DNA of 14,117 nucleotides from assembly GCA_964502735.1 (NCBI GenBank), contig CAZCYD010000062.1, positions 1 through 14,117 of the forward strand, read 5' to 3'. Positions 6,903 to 13,075 of the stretch are shown here, in pieces (positions within the stretch are counted from its first letter, which is position 1; every line of letters starts with the position of its first letter). Origin of the DNA: JACKAN01 sp964502735. Lineage in GTDB: Bacteria; Bdellovibrionota; Bdellovibrionia; Bdellovibrionales; UBA1609. The notes beneath the pieces are model-generated. The model saw only the letters and a program-made list of their open reading frames with translations. It had not been told where the DNA came from and ran no database searches. The position numbers were made by a program, and so were the translations under genes.

Positions 6903-7817
6903 TTATTCCATTCTATTTAGAGCAGGTATTTTCTTGAGCCATTGACTCCATGGAATGAAAATGCTGAATAAGGGTATAAACCAAATTGAGGAATAAATAC
7001 CCATTAAAAAATATATAGACAGATGAAAGAGTATCCAAATTGCAAAAAAATATTTTGTCCAAGATCTCTTTATTAAAACTATTGGAGAGAACAGTTCAAG
7101 AGCCAGAGTTGCGGAAGCCATAAGTTGTCCTAACCATAGATGTGAGATGGCGTAGGAGGCAAATTTTTTAGCAAAACTTGAAGTGTCTTGTGGGAAATAC
7201 TGTTGAGCATCTAGAATGTATTGGGTTAGGTAACCGTCAGTTACCCAAGATATTCCAGAGATTCTTAATTTTGACCACCCAGCTGAAAAGTACATTATTG
7301 CAATGCTAAATAAGATGAGGTTGTAAACCCAGTGTTCTTTGTTGTTTTCAGGTATTGGCTTTTCTTTGAATGATTTTATTAAAGAAACCTTGTGTTTGTG
7401 TATGTTTGAGAAACACAGAATTCCCATAGTGAGAACCGGTAGGTGAAAGTGAAAATCTGAGATCACAAATCCTTTTGATATGCCTAAGATATAAAATGAT
7501 AGAGAAAATGTTGTGAGAATGCTAAATCGCCCTAGGAGGCCAAGAGCTGAAGTTAAAAGGCTAATCTTCCATAAATACTCTAGCCAAGTTAATTGTTGTT
7601 TATCGATTAAACTCAAGTGCAAGATCCGAAATAGACCACGAGGCTCCCAAAGCTCTAGAGGTACATCAGAATAACTGGAGAAATTTGAGTCCCACACCAA
7701 TAAAAATATACCGCCAAAAAAAACGTATCGTGATATTGCGAAATCAAGATTTGTATAAGGAGTTTCGTAGAAAAACACCTTTTGAATAAAGTTATTAATT
7801 CTCATTTTGCACGACAT
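6903..7817 (-). CDS. HTTM-domain membrane protein (gamma-carboxylase-like)
   Basis: A 304-residue polytopic membrane protein of the HTTM group, the bacterial relatives of the membrane part of vitamin K-dependent gamma-glutamyl carboxylase (SdpB is another relative). Hydrophobic helices recur at about 27-42, 84-112, 124-137, 165-180, 228-249, 257-273 and 275-290. The diagnostic stretch is 'MYFSAGWSKLRISGISWVTDGYL' (175-197), where the conserved Ser-Gly-Trp-x-Lys lies; 'LALELFSPIVL' (238-248) and 'FHLSIYFLMGIYSS' (264-277) match the later part of the family. There is no C-terminal soluble domain as in the eukaryotic carboxylase. It overlaps the preceding small gene by 23 bp, so the two are probably partners. 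An ATG at 7805 (residue 5) is an alternative start. The substrate is unknown. Confidence 0.8.
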   Translation of the reverse strand: MSCKMRINNFIQKVFFYETPYTNLDFAISRYVFFGGIFLLVWDSNFSSYSDVPLELWEPRGLFRILHLSLIDKQQLTWLEYLWKISLLTSALGLLGRFSILTTFSLSFYILGISKGFVISDFHFHLPVLTMGILCFSNIHKHKVSLIKSFKEKPIPENNKEHWVYNLILFSIAIMYFSAGWSKLRISGISWVTDGYLTQYILDAQQYFPQDTSSFAKKFASYAISHLWLGQLMASATLALELFSPIVLIKRSWTKYFFAIWILFHLSIYFLMGIYSSIWFIPLFSIFIPWSQWLKKIPALNRME

Positions 7818-8199
7818 ACGTGTAGATATATTCCTCCTGATCTTTTTGTGTGCGAACGATATATACTTTTTTAATGATAGGCAGTGGGTGGAGCTTTTTT
7901 AGACTCAGATATCGAGTGTGAAAGTAATCAAAAATACGATCAAATTTCTCTTTTGATTTTTGAGACTTGATTAGAGATTTTATTTTCATTGATATCCCGT
8001 TTGGGCCGACTGGCCATAAGATGTACTTGCCTACGACGGGATGGATGCGACCAAGTTCATCCTCAGCCACTAAACGGTATCGAACGTCATTTTGAGGCAG
8101 AGCGTACATGGGATAAGAAAAGAAGGGCCAAATCATGTCTCCAGAAAACGTGCACCAAAGAGTCAAGATTGTGATGCTTGCGATTACAATATTGGGCAT
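7795..8199 (-). CDS. Small membrane-anchored partner of the HTTM protein
   Basis: A 134-residue protein with one N-terminal hydrophobic segment (residues 3-17) acting as anchor or uncleaved signal. It is followed by the striking motif 'MIWPFFSYPMYALPQNDVRYRL' (22-43), then a basic mixed alpha/beta region ('KIKSLIKSQKSKEKFDRIFDYFHTRYLSLKKL', 72-103) and a C-terminal strand pair ('KKVYIVRTQ', 'YIYTYVVQ'). To my recollection, small proteins with a WPFxxYPM motif accompany HTTM genes in several bacteria, as SdpA accompanies SdpB; I claim no sequence similarity to SdpA. The start is supported by CGGAG about 7 nt upstream. It is the first gene of the minus-strand run; a possible -35 (TGGACA on the minus strand, within about 8278-8290) lies upstream with a poor -10. 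Confidence 0.65.
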   Translation of the reverse strand: MPNIVIASITILTLWCTFSGDMIWPFFSYPMYALPQNDVRYRLVAEDELGRIHPVVGKYILWPVGPNGISMKIKSLIKSQKSKEKFDRIFDYFHTRYLSLKKLHPLPIIKKVYIVRTQKDQEEYIYTYVVQNEN

Positions 8200-8269
8200 G
8201 AATACTCCGTGCTTATATGTTATTTCATCTCCCCTTTTTTTTCATAGGTTAACAATTTTAAAGTCTTAA

Positions 8270-8539
8270 ACTAAAAATTGTCCAGTACTTTTGGGGAAGA
8301 CCACTCCTGTACTAGTCAGCGGGGGACTGAATTGGACAAAACTGTCAGCAGGAGTTAATTATACATGTGGAATCACCGCCTCAGATGAAGCCTATTGCTG
8401 GGGCTCCAGTGGCAGTGGAAAACTCGGTAGTGGTGTGACGACGAGCCAAAGTAGTCCCACCTTGGTCAGCGGGGGGTATACATGGCTCCATATCTCCGCC
8501 GGAGCCAATCATACAGCTGGTGTGACTTCAGCTCCCTAA
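8270..8539 (+). pseudogene. Remnant of an RCC1-repeat protein
   Basis: The open frame encodes about one and a half RCC1 propeller repeats: 'PVLVSGGLNWTKLSAGVNYTCGIT' then 'AYCWGSSGSGKLGSG', followed by a second 'PTLVSGGYTWLHISAGANHTAGVT' and a stop. Complete RCC1 proteins have about seven such repeats and, when secreted, a signal peptide. Here the frame opens after a TAA at 8267-8269 and enters mid-repeat with no ATG, no Shine-Dalgarno and no signal peptide. The gene has therefore lost its 5' part and perhaps others. The second copy lacks the usual Cys (TAG for TCG). It lies between the HTTM operon promoter and the dehydrogenase gene, marking a site where sequence was deleted or inserted. Confidence 0.75.
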
Positions 8540-8548
8540 ATATTTTCC

Positions 8549-9466
8549 TCAGATGCCTCTATTTTTTTGAATTTGAATCAAGCCCTGATCTCTTAGACTT
8601 CTTAGTTTATCAAGGGATGGGATGTCATATTCAGTCCTTCTCCACTTTTCTATAGCCTCCACAGTCGGTGCTTCCCACTTAAATCCTATTTTGGGGTTGT
8701 TTCCGTCGGCGATTAGCTGACCATAGTTTTCAACATAACTCTTGAAGCCACAGGAGGCATTGGCATCCATGCAAGCGAGTGGACCTAGGACGGCCCATCT
8801 AAGGCCGAGTCCGTCAGTCAGGATTGTGTCAATATCTTTGGGATCTATATATCCATTTTGAATAAGATAAATGGCTTCGTTGACTAACGCGTATTGAAGT
8901 CGATTGAGAATAAATCCTGGGAGTTCCTTTTTTAGGAGAACAGGAGACTTTTGAATTTTTTTGAAGAACTCCATAGTTTTCTTTAATAAAGAGTCTGGTG
9001 TTTTTTCTGATTTTATAATCTCAACTATGGGCAGTAAGTGCGGAGGATTCATTGGATGAGCAATGAGAAAGCGCTCGCCTGTTCGGAGTTGAGAAGTCAG
9101 ATCTGACAATAAAATCCCTGAAGTTGAACTTGTGACTATGGTGTCTGAACTGAGTAGCGGTTCGACATGTGAGAATAGATTTTGTTTAAGTTCAAGGTTT
9201 TCAGGAAGGCACTCTATTACAAAATCCACACTTTTTAATGATTCGCTTAGGTCATCGGTTAGTGTTACGTATTTGAACATAGAGCGATTGAATCTATTTG
9301 GCCAGATCTGTTCAAGTTTTTGAAGCTCTTCAGAAATCCATTTTTGAGCTATTTTTATAGATGAGGTCTTGGGGTTCCATAAGGTCGTTGGTATTTTATG
9401 AGATATTAAGTCTAATACCCAACTTTTTCCAATTAATCCAGATCCCAAAATTGTAACTTTATTCAT
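8549..9466 (-). CDS. 3-hydroxyacyl-CoA dehydrogenase family (CRYL1-like)
   Basis: A 305-residue NAD-dependent dehydrogenase. An N-terminal Rossmann domain has GSGLIG (8-13) and 'DFVIECLPENLELKQ' (81-95), then 'SSTSGILLSDL' (113-123) and the catalytic 'AHPMNPPHLLPIVEI' (136-150; His137 and Glu149 as the His-Glu dyad). The C-terminal helical domain starts at 'ELPGFILNRLQYALVNEAIYLI' (181-202) and contains 'DIDTILTDGLGLRWAVLGPL' (211-230). The short length and the 'GLGLRWAVLGP' element resemble lambda-crystallin/L-gulonate 3-dehydrogenase and L-carnitine dehydrogenase rather than fatty-acid beta-oxidation multienzymes. The substrate is thus a 3-hydroxy acid or acyl-CoA, not determinable here. 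No Shine-Dalgarno precedes the ATG; instead a TATAAT on the minus strand lies about 7 nt upstream inside a 17-bp tandem repeat, so the mRNA may be leaderless or nearly so. Confidence 0.85.
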   Translation of the reverse strand: MNKVTILGSGLIGKSWVLDLISHKIPTTLWNPKTSSIKIAQKWISEELQKLEQIWPNRFNRSMFKYVTLTDDLSESLKSVDFVIECLPENLELKQNLFSHVEPLLSSDTIVTSSTSGILLSDLTSQLRTGERFLIAHPMNPPHLLPIVEIIKSEKTPDSLLKKTMEFFKKIQKSPVLLKKELPGFILNRLQYALVNEAIYLIQNGYIDPKDIDTILTDGLGLRWAVLGPLACMDANASCGFKSYVENYGQLIADGNNPKIGFKWEAPTVEAIEKWRRTEYDIPSLDKLRSLRDQGLIQIQKNRGI

Positions 9467-9474
9467 GCCAAAAT

Positions 9475-9508
9475 TATACAGCTAGAAAAACTATACAGCT
9501 AGAAAAAA
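9475..9508. repeat. 17-bp tandem duplication in dehydrogenase promoter region
   Basis: TATACAGCTAGAAAAAC (9475-9491) is followed at once by the same 17 bp with a single last-base change (9492-9508). Read on the minus strand, each copy gives a TATA-type hexamer with CTAGCTG before it; the copy nearest the gene continues into TATAAT. The duplication therefore doubles a candidate -10 region just upstream of the dehydrogenase ATG. Confidence 0.85.
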
Positions 9509-9696
9509 CAAACAAGAAAGGTTCACAGTGTTTGAATGTGTATTTAGAAGTTGTCGCCTCGCGGTTTTTTCTTGGTTCCAATTGAATTGTACGCAGCAGC
9601 ATAATTGTGTCTTCGAGGGAGGGATATTTTATCTGCTCTTAGAAAGCTTTTATTAAAAGATTGTTATTAAGAAGGACCAGGTTTAGTATTAAATTC

Positions 9697-10392
9697 ATGT
9701 CGAACCCAGTTAAAACACATTACAACTTTGGGCAATTAGATCCAGAGACGTGCTTAAATCAGGCTCAAAAAATTGTTGAAGAGTTTGAGCCTAGTCAGAG
9801 GGGCAACAATAGTGGCAAGCTTTACGAAAACTATTGGGTCTACTATTTTCATAAATCTAGTGAATTGACTCTTATTCAAAACTTTAAGCTTCTTATAGAA
9901 GCTAATATCGACAATTTAAAAACTCAATTTAATAAGGAATTCAGTATTGAGTTTATATGCCTGACTTACTGCATGGATTCTTCGTATCCCATGTGTGTGG
10001 GTCATAGAGATGACTATTTTTTTGATGGCCAATTTCATTTAACCATTTTGGGCAATGGCAATATACAGATTTTAGATGAAAAAAATGAGAAACCGATGGG
10101 AATTATTAGTCAACCCAATGGTACAGCTTGGTATTGTAATGGATCGGAATTTTATCACACCATAAAACCGACTTCTGGGCCTCGGTTTGAGCTATTGGCA
10201 CCAAACAGAATTCGAACTGAGTACTTTGGACCTATGCGTTCAGCTGTAAGGGAAGACAAAATGATGTGGCTGGACGGTACTGATCCTGCGTGGACGGAAG
10301 ACAGAAGGAGAATTCGAAAAGGAGTCTTGGAGGATGCTGCAAGCGGAAGGTCCTACAATACCAAGTTGGCAAAATTTAGCGTAGAAGACTGA
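9697..10392 (+). CDS. Putative 2OG-Fe(II) oxygenase-fold protein
   Basis: A protein of about 231 residues from the ATG at 9697. The pattern of a 2-oxoglutarate/Fe(II) dioxygenase is visible. Numbered from a TTG at 9661 (12 residues longer), His115-Arg-Asp117 ('MCVGHRDDYFFDGQFHLTIL') would be the HxD metal pair. 'GTAWYCNGSEFYHTIKP' supplies the distal His166, and Arg175 in 'GPRFELLAP' would bind the 2OG carboxylate. The order and about 49-residue spacing suit small prolyl-hydroxylase-like members. The C-terminal tail (193-243) is charged and Trp-rich ('MMWLDGTDPAWTEDRRRIRKG') and matches nothing I know. Neither start has a close Shine-Dalgarno (AAGGA is 18 nt from the ATG). It is divergent from the dehydrogenase gene across 230 bp, so it may share its regulation. 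The assignment rests on motifs only. Confidence 0.55.
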   Translation: MSNPVKTHYNFGQLDPETCLNQAQKIVEEFEPSQRGNNSGKLYENYWVYYFHKSSELTLIQNFKLLIEANIDNLKTQFNKEFSIEFICLTYCMDSSYPMCVGHRDDYFFDGQFHLTILGNGNIQILDEKNEKPMGIISQPNGTAWYCNGSEFYHTIKPTSGPRFELLAPNRIRTEYFGPMRSAVREDKMMWLDGTDPAWTEDRRRIRKGVLEDAASGRSYNTKLAKFSVED

Positions 10393-10442
10393 CGCCCAGT
10401 GAAAAATCAAAATATTTATTTTTAGAGTCTTGTGGTCATTTC

Positions 10443-11249
10443 CTACATTTTTTGAATTTGATCAAAAAGGATAAGGGTTCCCATTATGAGTACAAAATAG
10501 CCGAAACCCATTTTTAGATCTTTTTCCGAAACTTTTTTTGACATAGACATGCCAACAAAAAGTCCTGCAGTTGCAATTGCAGATATAGACAGGAGAAAAA
10601 TCCAGTTTATTGAGGCTTGATGTTGAAGGTCTCCGATGAATCCAATCAAAGACTTCGCTGCAATGATAAAAAGAGAGGTTCCTACGGCCCTTTTCATAGG
10701 CATTCCGACAAGAATTACCAGTGCAGGAATGATAAGAAACCCCCCGCCAGCACCAACAAAACCAGTTACTCCACCCACGATCAAACCCTCTACAGAAATT
10801 AGAAGTGACCGGTTTGCCAATGACATTTTTTTAGTTTGAATCTCTTTGTTTAATTCTCTGACTTTAATCATTGATAGAGAGGCTACAACCATAAGAATTG
10901 CAAACACAGCCATAACAAGAAGTGGTTTAGAGATGGTCCACTCACCTACAGAAAATACGGGGTCAGGAAGCCGAGGAACAATATAGGCGCGAGTGATGTA
11001 AACACCAATAAAACTGGGAATCGCAAATATCAACCCCGTTTTCAGGTCGACTTGGCCTTTGATTGAGTAAGAGACGCCGCCAACTAATGAGGTTAGGCCC
11101 ACCACAAAAAGAGAGTATCCAGTGGCCAAGATAGGATCAATTCGAAAAAGATAAACCATGATAGGAACTGTAAGTATTGAGCCTCCTCCTCCTATAAGTC
11201 CGAGTGAGAGGCCCATCAAAATTGCTGCAAAATAACCCAGTATCTCCAT
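10443..11249 (-). CDS. TauE/SafE-family anion exporter
   Basis: A 268-residue membrane protein with the internal duplication typical of TauE/SafE permeases. The first half has 'GLSLGLIGGGGSILTVPIMVYLFRIDPILATGYSLFVVGLTSLVGG' (14-58), the second half 'GLIVGGVTGFVGAGGGFLIIPALVILVGMPMKRAVGTSLFIIAAKSLIGF' (155-204). About eight helices with a charged cytoplasmic loop (129-147) fit the family. These proteins move sulfite, thiosulfate or organosulfonates across the inner membrane. It follows the persulfide dioxygenase gene by 37 bp on the same strand, so exporting the sulfite made by that enzyme is the likely role. The start is well supported by AAAGGGG about 7 nt upstream. A short inverted repeat (ATACA-N6-TGTAT, about 11273-11288) lies in the gap. 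Confidence 0.9.
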   Translation of the reverse strand: MEILGYFAAILMGLSLGLIGGGGSILTVPIMVYLFRIDPILATGYSLFVVGLTSLVGGVSYSIKGQVDLKTGLIFAIPSFIGVYITRAYIVPRLPDPVFSVGEWTISKPLLVMAVFAILMVVASLSMIKVRELNKEIQTKKMSLANRSLLISVEGLIVGGVTGFVGAGGGFLIIPALVILVGMPMKRAVGTSLFIIAAKSLIGFIGDLQHQASINWIFLLSISAIATAGLFVGMSMSKKVSEKDLKMGFGYFVLIMGTLILFDQIQKM

Positions 11250-11286
11250 TGTTTACCCCTTTGTTATTTTTATACATTGTGGTGTA

Positions 11287-12144
11287 TCATTCTTGTATGG
11301 GAATTTTGAGATACCTTGATCCGTTGTTCTCAGGAAGAGGCAGGTGTCCAGCGTCTATATTAATTTGCACGCTGGGAAGAAGTAGTCGCGGAGCTGAAAG
11401 GGTTTTATCTCTTTCTGTACGAAACTTTACAAACTCTTCCCGAGTTGTATCGCCCTTGATATGAATATTTTTGGCTTTTTGCTCTCCGATTGTGGATTGA
11501 AACTGGAGAGGTCGGCCATTGGGCATATAATCATGTCCCGTATAAACCTTTAGGCTTTCTGGCAGGTTGTAGAGTTTTTGTACAGAACTGTATAGGTCCT
11601 CTGCGCTGCCAGCGGGGAAGTCGCATCTTCCTGTTCCGTAATCAGGCATAAATAGAGTGTCTCCAGTGAAAACAGCGTCATCAATTAAATAACTACTGCA
11701 AGCTGGGGTATGGCCAGGAGTGTAGATTACATCGATTGCAATACTTCCTGCCTGATAGGTTTTTCCTTCTTCAAGCAGAAAATCAAACTGACTCCCATCT
11801 ATTTTAAATTCAGGGTGAAGATTAAAGACGTCCTTAAAAACTTTTTGTACTTTTACAATGTTGGCTCCGATTCCTACTTTTGCGTTAGGAATGTGTTTTT
11901 TTACCAGTTGAGATCCGCTGACATGGTCGGCATGGGCGTGGGTGTCTAAGATAAAATGAACACGAAGTTCTTTTTGTTTAATAAAAGTCAAAACAGAGTC
12001 TGTAGATTCGGTACTCATTTTAGATGAAGCTGGGTCGTAATCCCAAACGGGATCTATTAATACGGCATCGTGGGTCGAGGGGTCGTAAACGACATAAGTC
12101 AAAGTCCAGGTGGCTTTATCAAAAAATTCTTTTACGATAGTCAT
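11287..12144 (-). CDS. Persulfide dioxygenase-type metallo-beta-lactamase-fold enzyme
   Basis: A 285-residue cytoplasmic enzyme of the ETHE1/Blh-like persulfide dioxygenase group, which oxidises glutathione persulfide to sulfite with mononuclear iron. Metal-site motifs are all present: THAHADH (68-74; His69, His71, Asp73, His74), 'YTPGHTPACSSY' (141-152; His145), 'FTGDTLFMPDYGTGRCDFPAG' (159-179; Asp162) and 'YTGHDYMPNGR' (201-211; His204). 'GRCDFPAG' and the C-terminal 'LLPSVQINIDAGHLPLPENNGSRYLKIP' are hallmarks of this group rather than of glyoxalase II. No rhodanese domain is fused. The start has AAGGAGAG about 5 nt upstream. It leads a two-gene operon with the TauE/SafE exporter; no sulfide:quinone oxidoreductase, rhodanese or ArsR-type regulator is adjacent. 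The promoter should lie in the palindrome-rich stretch to its right. Confidence 0.92.
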   Translation of the reverse strand: MTIVKEFFDKATWTLTYVVYDPSTHDAVLIDPVWDYDPASSKMSTESTDSVLTFIKQKELRVHFILDTHAHADHVSGSQLVKKHIPNAKVGIGANIVKVQKVFKDVFNLHPEFKIDGSQFDFLLEEGKTYQAGSIAIDVIYTPGHTPACSSYLIDDAVFTGDTLFMPDYGTGRCDFPAGSAEDLYSSVQKLYNLPESLKVYTGHDYMPNGRPLQFQSTIGEQKAKNIHIKGDTTREEFVKFRTERDKTLSAPRLLLPSVQINIDAGHLPLPENNGSRYLKIPIQE

Positions 12145-12213
12145 AATCTCTCCTTTGGTCTTTAGCTTTCTCAGGTGCAGCTCCTAATGCGAAGCTTTGT
12201 TGCGGATTAAAAC

Positions 12214-12243
12214 TTATCCTACATCTTTTTATCCTACATCTTT
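12214..12243. repeat. Perfect 15-bp tandem duplication
   Basis: TTATCCTACATCTTT occurs twice in direct succession (12214-12228 and 12229-12243) with no mismatch. Read on the minus strand each copy contains TAGGAT, a weak -10-like hexamer, 70-100 bp upstream of the persulfide dioxygenase start. It could be a duplicated promoter element or simply slippage. Confidence 0.9.
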
Positions 12244-12347
12244 TAAATTAATTTGGTCATGTTCTAGAGCATAATAACCACGTTTTGGCCCGTGGAGCCC
12301 CTTATTAAAAGTTGTTTCGACGCATTGCAAGTGTTGTTTCTATATCA

Positions 12348-12369
12348 ACCCAAATCCGCGGATTTGGGT
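12348..12369. repeat. Perfect 22-bp palindrome
   Basis: The half-site ACCCAAATCCG is followed without spacer by its exact reverse complement CGGATTTGGGT. Symmetry stops at both edges (flanking A and A). A spacerless perfect palindrome suits a dimeric DNA-binding protein better than an RNA terminator, and no T tract follows on either strand. It sits about 200 bp from both flanking genes. Confidence 0.85.
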
Positions 12370-12480
12370 ATCAATTACAAGTGCTCTCCGAATTAGAGTT
12401 CACGAACTTAATTTGTCAAGATGGAGGGGTAATTCAAACCAAGAAAATTATACAATCTTGTAACTTTGTCAGCAAATAAA

Positions 12481-12509
12481 TTGACATCATTCTGATGACT
12501 TCGTAGCTT
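12481..12509 (+). promoter_or_regulatory. Candidate sigma-70 promoter for the exported protein gene
   Basis: A consensus -35 TTGACA (12481-12486), a 17-bp spacer and a weak -10 TAGCTT (12504-12509). Transcription would begin near 12516, at or inside the downstream inverted repeat. The -10 overlaps the perfect palindrome AGCTTGCAAGCT (12505-12516), a good position for a repressor. Confidence 0.4.
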
Positions 12510-12511
12510 GC

Positions 12512-12559
12512 AAGCTCTTTCTGTGATTTTTTTCACACTTAAATTTATTGAAAGAGCTT
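12512..12559 (+). promoter_or_regulatory. Nested inverted repeats with TGTGA-N6-TCACA
   Basis: AAGCTCTTTC (12512-12521) and its exact reverse complement GAAAGAGCTT (12550-12559) enclose TGTGA-TTTTTT-TCACA (12522-12537). The inner element equals the CRP consensus TGTGA-N6-TCACA; as RNA, the two stems could stack into one branched hairpin just upstream of the Shine-Dalgarno (from 12566). Whether it works as a CRP/FNR-family operator or as an RNA leader cannot be told from sequence. Confidence 0.55.
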
Positions 12560-12577
12560 AAAAGTGAGGGGGAGTTT

Positions 12578-13000
12578 ATGAAGGCCGTATTTTTTTCTCT
12601 AATGATTTTTGGTTGTCTAAAGGCCAGTGCAGATATCATTAACTGTATTTTCACAGAGCCATTTTTTAATATCGTTATAGATACTGATGCTAGGGTAATG
12701 ACTCGTATAGCCCCAGACTGGGATGATCCTGATGGAGGAGTAAAATCAACTGTAGTTTCTAGTGAAGTTGAAGTCTTTGAAATTTCATCTATAGAAATTA
12801 GTCATGTGGTTAAGGTTCCTCGTTATCAAGTTGTGGCTGATGGTCAAAGTAAGATGATTCTTGAGTTGAGCTATCAGGGCAGTGACGGTATGAGCGATTT
12901 TGTTTACCCTTACAGCACAAAGTATGATTCTATTTACGGAGGCTGCGAATCTGACAAAGTCAAGCGACATATTTTTGATTATGAGGATGAAGAAAAATAA
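12578..13000 (+). CDS. Small exported protein of unknown function
   Basis: No family recognised. The ATG at 12578 is chosen over an upstream in-frame start at 12548 because GAGGGGGAG (12566-12574) immediately precedes it and because it begins a clean signal peptide, MKAVFFSLMIFGCLKASA, with cleavage likely after 'ASA'. The mature part (about 122 residues) begins 'DIINCIFTEPFFNIVIDTDARVMTRI', has alternating hydrophobics suggesting a beta sandwich, two cysteines (one near each end, 'IINCIF' and 'YGGCES') that could form a disulfide, and an acidic tail 'FDYEDEEK'. Expected location is the periplasm or outside the cell. It is monocistronic, with an unusually structured upstream region and a weak convergent hairpin downstream. 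Confidence 0.7.
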   Translation: MKAVFFSLMIFGCLKASADIINCIFTEPFFNIVIDTDARVMTRIAPDWDDPDGGVKSTVVSSEVEVFEISSIEISHVVKVPRYQVVADGQSKMILELSYQGSDGMSDFVYPYSTKYDSIYGGCESDKVKRHIFDYEDEEK

Positions 13001-13022
13001 TAGATCATCTTACTTACTGTTT

Positions 13023-13043
13023 TAAGCCCCGGCAGCAGGCTTA
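13023..13043. terminator. Possible shared terminator hairpin
   Basis: TAAGCC (13023-13028) and GGCTTA (13038-13043) pair across a 9-nt loop in the 75-bp gap between two convergent genes. No proper T tract follows on either strand, so it is a weak candidate. Confidence 0.3.
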
Positions 13044-13075
13044 GATCAGGCTATCCAGAAGAGTGGGATAAATAT

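Larger units (their letters stand above)
12145..12577. other. 433-bp gene-free region with dense symmetry elements
   Basis: No convincing ORF. The region carries, left to right: a 15-bp perfect tandem duplication (12214-12243), a hairpin CCACG/CGTGG (12278-12295), a 22-bp perfect palindrome (12348-12369), an inverted repeat AGTTCACGAACT (12397-12408), a TTGACA-type promoter (12481-12509), a 12-bp palindrome (12505-12516) and a nested inverted-repeat leader (12512-12559). It must hold the divergent promoters of the sulfur operon (minus) and the small exported protein (plus). Confidence 0.8.

Noticed and set aside
7795..8199. Calling the small protein SdpA.
   Set aside because: Only the size and position beside an HTTM gene agree; no SdpA sequence motif or SdpC precursor is visible.
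11204..11464. + strand frame spanning the persulfide dioxygenase/exporter junction.
   Set aside because: It is antisense to two well-supported genes and shows no domain.
12397..12408. AGTTCACGAACT as a LexA box.
   Set aside because: The GTTC-N2-GAAC spacing fits no LexA consensus I know, and the neighbouring genes have no SOS role.
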